This document shows positions 8,186 through 15,772 of a stretch of 64,000 nucleotides of DNA, piece after piece. The stretch covers positions 3,224,001 to 3,288,000 of the forward strand of contig NZ_CP019962.1 in assembly GCF_000807675.2 (NCBI RefSeq), written 5' to 3'. The notes under the pieces are model-generated. The model did not search any database. It was given only the letters and a program-made list of their open reading frames with translations, and was not told where the DNA came from. Within the stretch, counting starts at the first letter, position 1, and each line of letters starts with the position of its first letter. Made by a program: the position numbers and the translations under genes. The stretch comes from Eubacterium limosum. Lineage in GTDB: Bacteria; Bacillota; Clostridia; Eubacteriales; Eubacteriaceae.

Positions 8186-8809
8186 TCAGAGCTCCCGTGC
8201 CGCAAAAAGTTTTTGTGACAGACCATAGGAGAGAAGGGCAAAGACAACGACAAAGGCCGCAGCGCTTGAACCTATCCGGACAAGAACCGGTGCGCTGGGA
8301 AGGCACAGTTTATTTAGACTATCGCTGAAGGCCCTCAGAAGGAGTGTGGGCACCATGATGATGACGAGTATGCAGCGTGCCTTCTCAGTACCGTATCTGT
8401 AGATGATTGGCATACTCAGAGAAGCTAGAAAGAGTCCCGCAAAAGCTGACGCCACTGAAGCGATAAGGATGGTGGTTAAAGAAGCAGGAAACAGCAGACT
8501 GAGACTCAGGCTCAGTACCAGGGTAATACCAGTGCTGGCAATGCATAGCAGAAGGATAAAAAGGTATTTGCTGGTGACTAGATCACTTTTTGACACTGGT
8601 AGAGTAAGAACAAATTGCTCCCAGCGGTTATTGTCATCATAATTAGAGCTGTTGAGTACACAGATCATGATCAGAAAAGCGTTGACCACTGGAATAAAGA
8701 CAGTGGTTCTCATAATATAAGCCATGGCTCCATACGCAAGCAGCAGAAAGCCGAGCACTCTCAAATACTGGCGCAGTCCAAGGATTTCTTTGATGATTAA
8801 GCCTTTCAT
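8186..8809 (-). CDS. ABC-2 transporter permease (second copy)
   Basis: This is a 207-residue membrane protein with about six hydrophobic segments, beginning MKGLIIKEILGLRQYLRVLGFLL. It is a paralogue of the gene just upstream: both start MKGLIIKE and share the motifs VSKSDLVTSKYLFILLLC / LSRADLVKSKYLFILLLC and YGTEKARCILVII / FGVEKARYILIII. It is the last gene of the four-gene operon and probably pairs with its sister as a heterodimeric channel for the ATPase. The substrate is unknown. AAGGAG precedes the ATG at 8809. Confidence 0.82.
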   Translation of the reverse strand: MKGLIIKEILGLRQYLRVLGFLLLAYGAMAYIMRTTVFIPVVNAFLIMICVLNSSNYDDNNRWEQFVLTLPVSKSDLVTSKYLFILLLCIASTGITLVLSLSLSLLFPASLTTILIASVASAFAGLFLASLSMPIIYRYGTEKARCILVIIMVPTLLLRAFSDSLNKLCLPSAPVLVRIGSSAAAFVVVFALLSYGLSQKLFAAREL

Positions 8810-8838
8810 TTTTACTCCTTTTTTGTGTGGCAGGCATT

Positions 8839-9465
8839 CTACAAATCCTTATTCATAAAGATATGCCTTGAAATCAAATAAGACAGGAACACAAACGCCA
8901 GCACGAATACCGGGGAGCACCAGGCCAGAAGGGTGAGGGTCTGGGCTGAGGGCAGATGGAGCGTGGGCAGATAGCTGCCAAAGCTCACAAAGACAAGGGT
9001 TGGGATCATCACGATAATGATCAGAATGTACCGTGCTTTTTCGACCCCGAATTTGTAGATGAAGGGTGTGGTGAGAGCGCCGAGAAACAGTGCGGTCAGC
9101 GCAGAGCACAGGGTAGCGATAAAAATCTCCTGCATGGGCAGGTGGATGATCAGGCCTACAATGAGACTGAGGATAAGGGTGACCGCTGTGCCGAAGGCGC
9201 ACAGCAGAAGAATGAAAAGGTATTTGCTTTTCACGAGGTCGGCCCGGCTCAGGGGCAGGGACATGGCGAATTCGTTCCAGTGGTTGTAGCTGTCATAGCT
9301 GAAGCTGCTGAGCGAACAGATCATGACCAGAATGGCGTTGATAGCAGCGAAAATGCTGACCGAGGTCATGCCAAAGGCCATAAAAATATACAGCACCATA
9401 AGCACAGCCAGTATTCTGAAATATCGGCGCAGGCCGAGAAATTCTTTGATGATTAAGCCTTTCAT
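8839..9465 (-). CDS. ABC-2 transporter permease (first copy)
   Basis: The 208-residue protein has the same architecture as its downstream paralogue: hydrophobic segments throughout and an N-terminal MKGLIIKEFLGLRRYFRIL. Its ATG overlaps the ATPase stop by four bases (ATGA), indicating translational coupling, and AAAGGAG lies just upstream. Arrangements of a YtrA-type regulator, ATPase and two small permeases are common in Firmicutes and are often linked to cell-envelope stress or peptide antibiotics. The substrate here is not known. Confidence 0.82.
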   Translation of the reverse strand: MKGLIIKEFLGLRRYFRILAVLMVLYIFMAFGMTSVSIFAAINAILVMICSLSSFSYDSYNHWNEFAMSLPLSRADLVKSKYLFILLLCAFGTAVTLILSLIVGLIIHLPMQEIFIATLCSALTALFLGALTTPFIYKFGVEKARYILIIIVMIPTLVFVSFGSYLPTLHLPSAQTLTLLAWCSPVFVLAFVFLSYLISRHIFMNKDL

Positions 9466-10328
9466 TTTTGCTCTCCTTTGGTATAAAACAGCATGATATC
9501 CTCCAGGCTGGGGGGATCGATGATCATGTCCCGGTAGCGGTTTCTTACGGCCGCTGGATTTTTGACCAGGGCCTGGACGTCAAAGCTGGAGCGCTGGATA
9601 CCCACAACGTCTGTGAGGGTAAGGGTCTCGAACTGATTCGGACTGCATTTGACTATGCCGTGGTTTTCGATGAGCGCGTCCTTGGGCTCGCTGAACAGGA
9701 TCTGTCCGTCGTGGATAAAGGTGATGTAGTCGGCCACACGCTCCAGATCGCTGGTAATGTGGGAGGACATAAGGATCGAGTGATCCTCATCCTCGATGAA
9801 TTCCTGGAAGATGTCCAGTATTTCGTTGCGCACGACCGGGTCCAGCCCGCTGGTGGCCTCGTCCAGAATCAGGAGCCTGGGCCTGTGGGACAGGGCGGCG
9901 GCGATGGAAAGCTTCATCTTCATCCCTTTGGAGAGGTCCTTGAGCCGTTTGTCCGCGGGAAGGCTGAAGCGTGAGAGGTAATCCTCGAACAGAGCCTTAT
10001 CCCAGGTTTTATAGATGTTCCCCATAATCTTTGTGATTTCAGGGGGGCGGAGGTCATCGGGAAAGTTCTGGTCGGCAAAAACAACGCCCAGTTCTTTTTT
10101 GATGTCTTTTTCATTCTGCGCAGTGTCCAGTCCCAGAATCTGCATGGTGCCGCTGTCGGGATGGATCAGGCCCAGCAGTGCCTTGATGGTGGTGGTTTTA
10201 CCTGCGCCGTTTTCTCCGATAAAGCCCATGATGCTGCCGGAGGGCAGGCTGAAGCTGACGTCCTCCAGGGAAAAGCCGCTGTAGTGTTTGCTGAGGTTTT
10301 TAATTTCAATGGCGTTTTGAGTGTCCAT
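9462..10328 (-). CDS. ABC transporter ATP-binding protein
   Basis: The 288-residue ATPase shows Walker A GENGAGKTTTIKAL (about 38-47), the signature LSKGMKMKLSIAAALSHRP, Walker B LLILDEATSGLDP and the switch histidine in MSSHITSDLERV. It drives the two ABC-2 permeases encoded next. Its start ATG shares one base with the regulator stop (TAATG) and its stop overlaps the permease start. The C-terminal 70 residues are a poorly conserved extension typical of the YhcH/YtrB-like group. Confidence 0.92.
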   Translation of the reverse strand: MDTQNAIEIKNLSKHYSGFSLEDVSFSLPSGSIMGFIGENGAGKTTTIKALLGLIHPDSGTMQILGLDTAQNEKDIKKELGVVFADQNFPDDLRPPEITKIMGNIYKTWDKALFEDYLSRFSLPADKRLKDLSKGMKMKLSIAAALSHRPRLLILDEATSGLDPVVRNEILDIFQEFIEDEDHSILMSSHITSDLERVADYITFIHDGQILFSEPKDALIENHGIVKCSPNQFETLTLTDVVGIQRSSFDVQALVKNPAAVRNRYRDMIIDPPSLEDIMLFYTKGEQK

Positions 10329-10705
10329 TAGCTGTCTCCTTTGTAGAGTAATGTGATGAGTTCGGTGAGCTCAGAAAGGGTGAGGCCGCAGCTCTTTGAG
10401 AGGTCAATGGCCTGTTCCAGCAGGTCCTGTATCTGCCGGTAGTTTTCTTCACGGATGAACTCGGTATTCTTCTGGGCGACAAAGCTGCCTTTGCCCGGAG
10501 CGGTCTCGATAAAGCCGTCCTGTTCCAGATCGGCGTAGGCCCGCTTGGTGGTGATGACGCTGATGCGCAGCTCCTTTGCCAGAACGCGCATGGAGGGCAG
10601 TGCGTCGCCGGGCCTTAGCTCGCCTGTAATGATCTTATTTTTTATCTGCGTGGTGATCTGCTCATAGATGGGCTTCCCACTGCTGTTGCTGATGATAATA
10701 TCCAT
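10328..10705 (-). CDS. YtrA-type GntR transcriptional regulator
   Basis: The 125-residue protein is an N-terminal GntR winged helix (KPIYEQITTQIKNKIITGELRPG, then PSMRVLAKELRISVITTKRAYADLEQDGFIE) with only a short C-terminal helical dimerisation tail. This is the hallmark of the YtrA subgroup, which has no FCD or UTRA domain. It heads the ABC operon and is expected to repress it by binding the inverted repeat at 10725-10755, which overlaps the -10 box. Confidence 0.9.
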   Translation of the reverse strand: MDIIISNSSGKPIYEQITTQIKNKIITGELRPGDALPSMRVLAKELRISVITTKRAYADLEQDGFIETAPGKGSFVAQKNTEFIREENYRQIQDLLEQAIDLSKSCGLTLSELTELITLLYKGDS

Positions 10706-10724
10706 GGATGATCCTTTCGAAAGT

Positions 10725-10778
10725 TATACTGTATATATACGATATACACAGTATACACTCGCTTGAAAGGTTTGTCAA
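10725..10778 (-). promoter_or_regulatory. Promoter and operator of the YtrA-ABC operon
   Basis: On the minus strand TTGACA (plus 10773-10778), a 17-base spacer and TATACT (plus 10750-10755) form a near-consensus promoter. TATACTGT (10725-10732) and ACAGTATA (10748-10755) form an inverted repeat that covers the -10 box, so a bound repressor would block polymerase. The -35 box lies in the last codons of the upstream helicase-loader gene. Confidence 0.75.
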
Positions 10779-11620
10779 GAAAAAGTTTTAATGGCAGTGG
10801 ATAGCATCTCCCGGGCCCTTGCCATCTTTTCCCGGTGCTGTGCCTGTCTCTGGCTTTGACCCTCGAAAAGCATGGGACAGCACATTCCTGTGATGCGGTC
10901 ATAGATGCGGCGTGTGGCCATGTTCTGGGGATGATTGAGCTGATCGGGCGTCAGGTTGGTGGTGATGATGGTGGGCTTGCCGCTTTTGTACCGGGCGTCG
11001 ATGAGGTTGTAGATCTGTTCCAGGGTGTATTCGCTTTGTCTCTCAATGCCGAAGTCGTCGATGAGCACCAGGTCATAGCCGGCCAGGCGGTTATAGTAAG
11101 CATTGCGGCTCCGGTCCTTATCGAACTCGCCGGGCATGTCGTCTCTCAGCTTGGTGAGACTGGTGCCCAGGACGTTATAGCCGTTGTCGTCCAGAGCGTT
11201 GATGATACAGCCGGCGGTAAAGGTCTTTCCAGTGCCCACGTCACCGTAAAACAACAGGCCGATGTTCTCTCTGAGGTTTTCCTCAAACTGCGCCACGTAC
11301 CGCTTTGCCTTTTCGATGGCCCCAGGGCAGGCGCCATTGTCGGCCTCAAAGGTCATTCTGCGCAGGGCGGGGTCGTGAATATGGGATGCTTTTCGGATTT
11401 TCTGCCGCTCTGCTTCCTGACGGGCCTTAAACGCCTGATCACGCTGGTCGCGGGCTTCGGTTCTGCACTGGCACAGGCAGGGGACTTTTTTTCGGATGGC
11501 GCCAAGGGTCACCCATGTCTCCATGGGGGTGTGGCAAAGCGGACAGTGCTTGAGTCCGTTCTCCATATAAAATTCCGGGCTGCCGGCGTTGGGATCGGGG
11601 ATTCTGGTTTCAAAATTCAC
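10775..11620 (-). CDS. DnaC/DnaI-like helicase loader ATPase
   Basis: This 281-residue AAA+ protein has an N-terminal cysteine motif (CPLC, then CLCQC, a likely zinc ribbon, about residues 25-53). Walker A is YGDVGTGKTFTA (about 125) and Walker B is LVLIDDFGIE. It matches the DnaC/IstB-type loaders that place replicative helicase at an origin. The GTG start at 11620 follows AAAGGAG and nearly abuts the stop of the upstream initiator-like gene. This gene pair is typical of phage or conjugative-element replication modules. Whether it is now a host gene or a relic cannot be told from the window. Confidence 0.85.
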   Translation of the reverse strand: MNFETRIPDPNAGSPEFYMENGLKHCPLCHTPMETWVTLGAIRKKVPCLCQCRTEARDQRDQAFKARQEAERQKIRKASHIHDPALRRMTFEADNGACPGAIEKAKRYVAQFEENLRENIGLLFYGDVGTGKTFTAGCIINALDDNGYNVLGTSLTKLRDDMPGEFDKDRSRNAYYNRLAGYDLVLIDDFGIERQSEYTLEQIYNLIDARYKSGKPTIITTNLTPDQLNHPQNMATRRIYDRITGMCCPMLFEGQSQRQAQHREKMARAREMLSTAIKTFS

Positions 11621-12321
11621 AGGCTTTCTCCTTTGCGTGCGGTGTAATCTGGAATGGGGCTATTTGGCTGTTCATGCCGCTTTTCCGAGTCTCTGCGGTA
11701 AAAGCTGAGAATGGTATGGTAATGGCTTCTGTAGCGCTTATTGGCAGCTTTCTGGCCGATTTGGCCAATGTACTCGTTCAGTCTTTCGATGTAGCGCACG
11801 GTGTCCGGTTCGCCCAGGCGTTCCCTCAGCTTTATCCGTTCATCGGTGGTGAGGGTGACGAAGTCGCCGTAGCACTCTTTTAGTTGGTCTGGTTTGCTTT
11901 GGTTTGGTTTATTTAATGTGTCCGGTTTGCTAACCAGTTTGTTATCCGGTTTACTAACCGGTTTGCTAACCAGTTTAGTATTCGGTTTACTAACTGGTTT
12001 GTTGTCCGGTTTTGCGTCTTGTTGGGGCATGCTGGAGGCTTGAACCAGATTGGTGAGCTGATAGGTACCGCATTGGTCCCTGTGCCCATTCGTATAAGCC
12101 AGGAAACCACCTTCACAGAGTTCCTTACGCGCGGCCTGCATCCGTGTCAGGCTGAGGCCGCTGAGGCCGCAGATCACTGAATTGGCTGCGGTAAAGCGGT
12201 CTGGGAAATACAGGTCGTTGGCGTATTCCAGAAGAATGGCGTAAAGGGCAATGGCGTTGGATGAGAGCGGGCTGGCCAGACGCTTTCTTCGATAAGCGTT
12301 GAGCTGTTTGAGATAATCCAT
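11617..12321 (-). CDS. Replication initiator-like protein with a KP-rich repeat linker
   Basis: The 234-residue protein has an N-terminal winged-helix-like region (LSSNAIALYAILLEYAN, then SGLSLTRMQAARKELCEGGFL), as in phage and plasmid initiators. A lysine/proline/valine/asparagine-rich linker made of repeated KPxxKxVSKP units follows (coded at about 11921-12013), then a C-terminal part resembling the DnaD-like domain (IERLNEYIGQIGQKAANKRYRSHYHTI region). The ATG at 12321 is preferred over the upstream frame because GGAGG precedes it. Its stop overlaps the next start. The tandem repeats predict length variation among strains. Confidence 0.7.
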   Translation of the reverse strand: MDYLKQLNAYRRKRLASPLSSNAIALYAILLEYANDLYFPDRFTAANSVICGLSGLSLTRMQAARKELCEGGFLAYTNGHRDQCGTYQLTNLVQASSMPQQDAKPDNKPVSKPNTKLVSKPVSKPDNKLVSKPDTLNKPNQSKPDQLKECYGDFVTLTTDERIKLRERLGEPDTVRYIERLNEYIGQIGQKAANKRYRSHYHTILSFYRRDSEKRHEQPNSPIPDYTARKGESL

Positions 12322-12344
12322 ATTTTTTCCTCCTCTTGAGATGG

Positions 12345-12428
12345 TTCTACTATATACATACCGAGTTTTTTGAAAATGGCAGGGTGTTTCATTGATCATT
12401 GTAAAAAATGCTTCTACTACATACATAC
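12345..12428. repeat. Two direct repeats upstream of the replication genes
   Basis: TTCTACTATATACATAC (12345-12361) and TTCTACTACATACATAC (12412-12428) differ at one of 17 bases and are 67 bases apart, just upstream of the initiator-like gene. They could be protein-binding iterons or operator sites. Confidence 0.6.
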
Positions 12429-12719
12429 TTTTTTGGGCAAAAATAACAACCATCTGGTTTAAGTGAATTTATTATAAAATGAAGTATAAAATACTTTTAA
12501 AAATGTTTTTGCGTTTTGGTGCTAAATGAGCAACTTTCATTTGTCTTTGCCCATATTCACGTGTAAAGGCCTCTATCCATACAATGGAAATAAAAGAGAA
12601 AATATTCCAGTTTTTTTTGTTCAGAAAGGGTAAAAATTTGTGATATTAAAAAAAACCGCATAAAGCGGTCGCAGCGTGTAGACAAATGCTATTATAAACA
12701 GGCAGAGCGTGAATAAGAG
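12429..12719. other. AT-rich intergenic region
   Basis: About 290 AT-rich bases without a supported gene. A run of A and T followed by ACCGCATAAAGCGGT (about 12655-12669) gives a small hairpin. On the minus strand it could serve as leader or origin-proximal DNA for the replication genes; nothing further is visible. Confidence 0.4.
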
Positions 12720-12914
12720 GACTGTTAATTGAGAATTGAAAATGAAAGACCTCTTTTGCTGCCGCAAAAGCGATTAAGACAGCGGCCTATGGCCGCTATT
12801 TCATTCAAAATGCGCAGCATTTTGTTCTTGTAGCTGTGCATTAGGTTCGTTCCCCAAAGTTATTCTAACTTTGGACTCACCGTCATTCTCCATTCTCAAT
12901 TTTCCATTAAAACA
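12720..12914. repeat. Palindrome-rich element with inverted ends (MITE-like), copy 1
   Basis: The ends form an imperfect inverted repeat: CTGTTAATTGAGAATTG from 12722, and the complement of CAATTTTCCATTAAAACAG ending near 12914. Between them lie four perfect hairpins: CTTTTGC-tgcc-GCAAAAG (12753-12770), AGCGGCC-tat-GGCCGCT (12781-12797), CAAAATGC-gca-GCATTTTG (12806-12824) and CCAAAGTTA-ttc-TAACTTTGG (12854-12874). No open frame is evident. Similar AATTGAAAA-type ends bracket elements at 37901 and near 61170. Confidence 0.6.
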
Positions 12915-12935
12915 GCCTCTGGATTTAACCTTGAA

Positions 12936-14051
12936 TCAACCTTCCGTCTTCCACCCCCGGCCCATTGCGTCAGCGGCCAGGATGGCATGGTAGATGATTT
13001 CAGGGTTAACAGTGACAGGCTCGGCGGCGATGTGCTTCGCCTTTGCGGCGCGCTCGGCGACCAGACGAAGGTCAGCCTCCATACGGGCATCCAGACCGAT
13101 TTCGGCAAGGGTGACAGGCAGGCCCACGCTGGTGGAAAAGTCCAGAACCTCCTCGATTTCCGCTTTTGGGCGGTTTTCGAGCACCAGCTGGCACAGGGTA
13201 CCAAAGGCGACGATCTCACCGTGGGTGTAATTCCGGCAGGCCTCCACAGCGGAAAAGCCGCTGTTTAGCGAGTGCGCTCCTGCGCAGCCCACACATTCTA
13301 CGCCCAGCCCGCTGAGCAGGGTGTTGGCCTCGATAATGTTTTCAAGCGCCTCGGTACAGGCACCGACTTCGGCAGCCTGCCTGGCCTTCAGGCCGTCCTC
13401 AAGCAGCACCCGGTAGCACAGCTCAGACACCGCCATCCCTGCCAGGGTCGTTCGGTAGCCCTTTCCGATGCGGTTGGCGGTGTTGGACTCCAGATGCGCC
13501 CGGGCTTCAAAATAGGTAGACAGCGCGTCGCCCATACCAGATACCAGCAAACGGATCGGCGCCCTGGAGACAATTTTGCTGTCGACCAGAATGAGGTCGG
13601 GGTTGCGCTTGAAATAGATGGTTTCAGCGTGGACGCCTTCCTCGGTGTAAGTGACCGAGAGCGCAGAGGTCGGCGCGTCGGTGGCGGCAGAAGTCGGGGC
13701 AATGACAATGGCTGCCGATACCGCGATGCCGGTGTATTTGGCAGCGTCGATGGTTTTGCCGCCTCCGATCCCCACAATGACATCACTGCCATTTTGCGAG
13801 GCGGCAGCCGCCAGGCGTTCAAGCTCGGTAATGGTGGTTTCGCCGCCGAATTTAACGGACTCGATGGCAGAGCCTGCAGCCTCAAAGGCTTCCTTTAGGG
13901 ATGGGGAAAGAGTGTCGTAAAAAAACGGGTCGATGATGGCAAGCACCTTTTTTCCGTAGTCGGCTGTATAGTCCTGAAGGCGCTCAAGCTCGCCGTAGCC
14001 CTGAATGTAGCGGCTGGGGGAGCCAAATGCGCGCGTGGTTGATGTAAGCAT
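12936..14051 (-). CDS. gldA: Glycerol dehydrogenase
   Basis: This 371-residue metal-dependent alcohol dehydrogenase is of the GldA type, which oxidises glycerol to dihydroxyacetone with NAD in the cytoplasm. It has the family pattern DVIVGIGGGKTIDAAK (NAD-binding), APTSAATDAPTSALSV, and metal ligands expected in GMGDALSTYFEA (Asp), GAGAHSLNSGF-like (His, here CAGAHSLNSG) and NYTHGEIVAFG (His). The length agrees with E. coli GldA. AGGAGG lies 9 bases before the ATG at 14051. Its position beside glycerol regulators and glycerol kinase gives the cell both an oxidative and a phosphorylating route. Confidence 0.92.
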   Translation of the reverse strand: MLTSTTRAFGSPSRYIQGYGELERLQDYTADYGKKVLAIIDPFFYDTLSPSLKEAFEAAGSAIESVKFGGETTITELERLAAAASQNGSDVIVGIGGGKTIDAAKYTGIAVSAAIVIAPTSAATDAPTSALSVTYTEEGVHAETIYFKRNPDLILVDSKIVSRAPIRLLVSGMGDALSTYFEARAHLESNTANRIGKGYRTTLAGMAVSELCYRVLLEDGLKARQAAEVGACTEALENIIEANTLLSGLGVECVGCAGAHSLNSGFSAVEACRNYTHGEIVAFGTLCQLVLENRPKAEIEEVLDFSTSVGLPVTLAEIGLDARMEADLRLVAERAAKAKHIAAEPVTVNPEIIYHAILAADAMGRGWKTEG

Positions 14052-14160
14052 CTGTAAAAACCTCCTGATTCGTATAAAGTTCAGAGCTATTATACCATAA
14101 AGCCTTTGGGAATTGGACCTTTAAAACATAAAAGAAAACCGATACACAGGCTTGTAATCG

Positions 14161-14169
14161 TGGTATAAT
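14161..14169 (+). promoter_or_regulatory. Extended -10 promoter for the acetyltransferase
   Basis: TGG-TATAAT at 14161-14169, 27 bases before the ATG. There is no clear -35 box. Confidence 0.45.
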
Positions 14170-14195
14170 AGGCTAAAAGAAAGTGAGGGATTCAT

Positions 14196-14759
14196 ATGAA
14201 CCATCAGGGAACGCGTAGAATTGAAACCGAGCGGCTGGTGCTGCGTCAGTTTTCCATTGACGACGCAGAGGCCATGTACCTGGGCTGGGCAGGAGACCCG
14301 GAGGTTACCCGATTTATGAGCTGGCCCACCCACGAGAGCCTTGAAGACTCCCGGGCGGTCATTGAGGCGTGGCAGAACAACGCTATTTTGCTGGATGATT
14401 ATAACTGGTGCATCACACGCAGAGAAACCGGCGAGCCCATTGGAAGCATTGGCGCTGTCCGTGTCGACGAGGCGGCTGAGTATGTGCATGTGGGCTACTG
14501 CATTGGCCGGAAATACTGGAACCAGGGGATTACATCTGAGGCGCTGTCAGCGGTGATCCGTTTTTTCTTTGAGCGCGTGGGTGTTAACCGCATTGAGTCT
14601 CTGCACGCGGTGGAAAACCCGGCGTCCGGGAGAGTCATGCAGAAGTGTGGCATGACAAAGGAAGGGGTGCTCCGGGAATACAATGTGAGCAACTATGGGC
14701 GTTGCGACGCGGCCGTTTACAGCATTCTGCGCCGTGAATGGCAGGGAACAGCCGGCTGA
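14196..14759 (+). CDS. GNAT acetyltransferase (RimJ/RimL type)
   Basis: The 187-residue protein begins with the typical IETERLVLRQFSIDDAEAMY segment. It continues with GYCIGRKYWNQGITSEALSAVIRFFF (acetyl-CoA binding) and VNRIESLHAVENPASGRVMQKCGMTKEGVLRE, the signature of ribosomal-protein-serine-type N-acetyltransferases. The target is unknown. It is a single-gene unit between the glycerol dehydrogenase and a DeoR regulator. Confidence 0.88.
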   Translation: MNHQGTRRIETERLVLRQFSIDDAEAMYLGWAGDPEVTRFMSWPTHESLEDSRAVIEAWQNNAILLDDYNWCITRRETGEPIGSIGAVRVDEAAEYVHVGYCIGRKYWNQGITSEALSAVIRFFFERVGVNRIESLHAVENPASGRVMQKCGMTKEGVLREYNVSNYGRCDAAVYSILRREWQGTAG

Positions 14760-14764
14760 ACCCC

Positions 14765-14793
14765 TTGCACAGGTATGAAAGAAATGGTATAGT
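14765..14793 (+). promoter_or_regulatory. Promoter of the DeoR regulator
   Basis: TTGCAC (14765-14770), a 17-base spacer and TATAGT (14788-14793), 27 bases before the ATG. Confidence 0.6.
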
Positions 14794-14819
14794 GTTGGTA
14801 GAAAAGGGCGGTGAAGTGA

Positions 14820-15587
14820 ATGCTGCATGTAGAACGCAGAAAAGAAATACTCAATAAAATCCTGAAAGAGGGTTCTGTAAAGGCCGACGCGCTGGCAAAA
14901 AAATACGAGGTGGGCGTGCCAACCATCCGGAGGGATTTAAAATACCTGGCAGAGGAATACGGCATTGAGCTGACCTACGGAGGCGCCTATGCCAAGGAAA
15001 GCCTGGCAAGCCAGACCACTGTGGAGATGAACATTGCCCAGAAGAAGCTGCAAAACCTGGATGAAAAACGGATCATTGCGCAAAAGGCGGCAAGGCTGAT
15101 TAAGGATGGGGACACCATCGCGCTGAACTCTGGAAGCACAGTTGAGCTGGTTCTTGATTATCTGGAGGATATGAAAAGCCTGAACGTCATAACGCTGTCG
15201 CTGAATGTGGCCCTCAAGGCGTCCACTGTAAAGGGTGTGAATGTCTTTATGCCCGGCGGGCGGCTGCGCAGCATTTCAGGCGCTTTTTACGGAAAGGACG
15301 CGGATGATTTCCTCAGGAAGTTTAACATTGACAAAGCCTTTATGGGGGTTTTGGCTGTTTCCATTCCCAAGGGCGTGACCCACAGCTCGCTGGAGGAGAT
15401 CGAGGTTAACCAGACGCTGGCCGAAATCAGCCAGAAATGCTATCTCATGGCCGACTATACCAAGTTCGATAAAATATCCCTGGCCAAGATGTTTGACCTG
15501 AATATTTTTGAGGCCTTTGTTGTCGATGGTAAAGAGCCGGAAATTTACAGGGAATACGCCCGGAACAACGGCATTGACATCCTGTGA
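14820..15587 (+). CDS. DeoR-family transcriptional regulator
   Basis: The 255-residue protein has an N-terminal DeoR winged helix (VERRKEILNKILKEGSVKADALAKKYEVGVPTIRRDL; the helix-turn-helix is at about 19-40). A sugar-phosphate-sensing domain follows (RIIAQKAARLIKDGDTIALNSGSTVELVLDYL). It stands directly before the GlpP and methyltransferase operon. DeoR proteins usually sense a phosphorylated sugar or polyol, so the product of the neighbouring FGGY or glycerol kinase is a sensible candidate ligand; that is inference. Confidence 0.88.
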   Translation: MLHVERRKEILNKILKEGSVKADALAKKYEVGVPTIRRDLKYLAEEYGIELTYGGAYAKESLASQTTVEMNIAQKKLQNLDEKRIIAQKAARLIKDGDTIALNSGSTVELVLDYLEDMKSLNVITLSLNVALKASTVKGVNVFMPGGRLRSISGAFYGKDADDFLRKFNIDKAFMGVLAVSIPKGVTHSSLEEIEVNQTLAEISQKCYLMADYTKFDKISLAKMFDLNIFEAFVVDGKEPEIYREYARNNGIDIL

Positions 15588-15622
15588 AATCGTAAAAGTA
15601 TCCTTAATAACAGAAAAAACTG

Positions 15623-15651
15623 TTGACATCGATTTACAAACATGCTATTAT
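15623..15651 (+). promoter_or_regulatory. SigA promoter of the GlpP/methyltransferase operon
   Basis: TTGACA (15623-15628), a 17-base spacer and TATTAT (15646-15651). The transcript would start near 15658 and carry the leader terminator at 15687-15740. Confidence 0.8.
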
Positions 15652-15686
15652 GAAATAAATTAATACGTATTGGTTTGAGATTGTAG

Positions 15687-15741
15687 AAACCGCAATAAAT
15701 AAATGGGAGTGTTTTCCTGTTTGTTTATCGCGGTTTTTTTC
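15687..15741 (+). terminator. Leader terminator, probable GlpP antitermination site
   Basis: AAACCGCAATAAATAAA (15687-15703) pairs with TTTGTTTATCGCGGTTT (15720-15736), a 17-bp stem with one mismatch and one G-U pair, followed by a T-run. It lies between the promoter and glpP, so most transcripts should stop here unless GlpP, loaded with glycerol 3-phosphate, prevents it. That mechanism is known for the Bacillus glpD leader and is inferred here from position. Confidence 0.75.
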
Positions 15742-15772
15742 TATCTTGAATCATTGGAAAGAGGCCACTCCA

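Noticed and set aside
11915-12015. Short tandem repeats resembling a CRISPR array
   Set aside because: The units are in frame and encode a KP-rich protein linker; spacers are not unique and no cas genes are present.
10775-12900. Intact prophage or integrative element
   Set aside because: Only a replication module and a palindromic element are seen; there is no integrase, structural gene or attachment-site pair.
13272-13898. 208-codon open frame on the plus strand
   Set aside because: It is a shadow of the glycerol dehydrogenase gene on the opposite strand.
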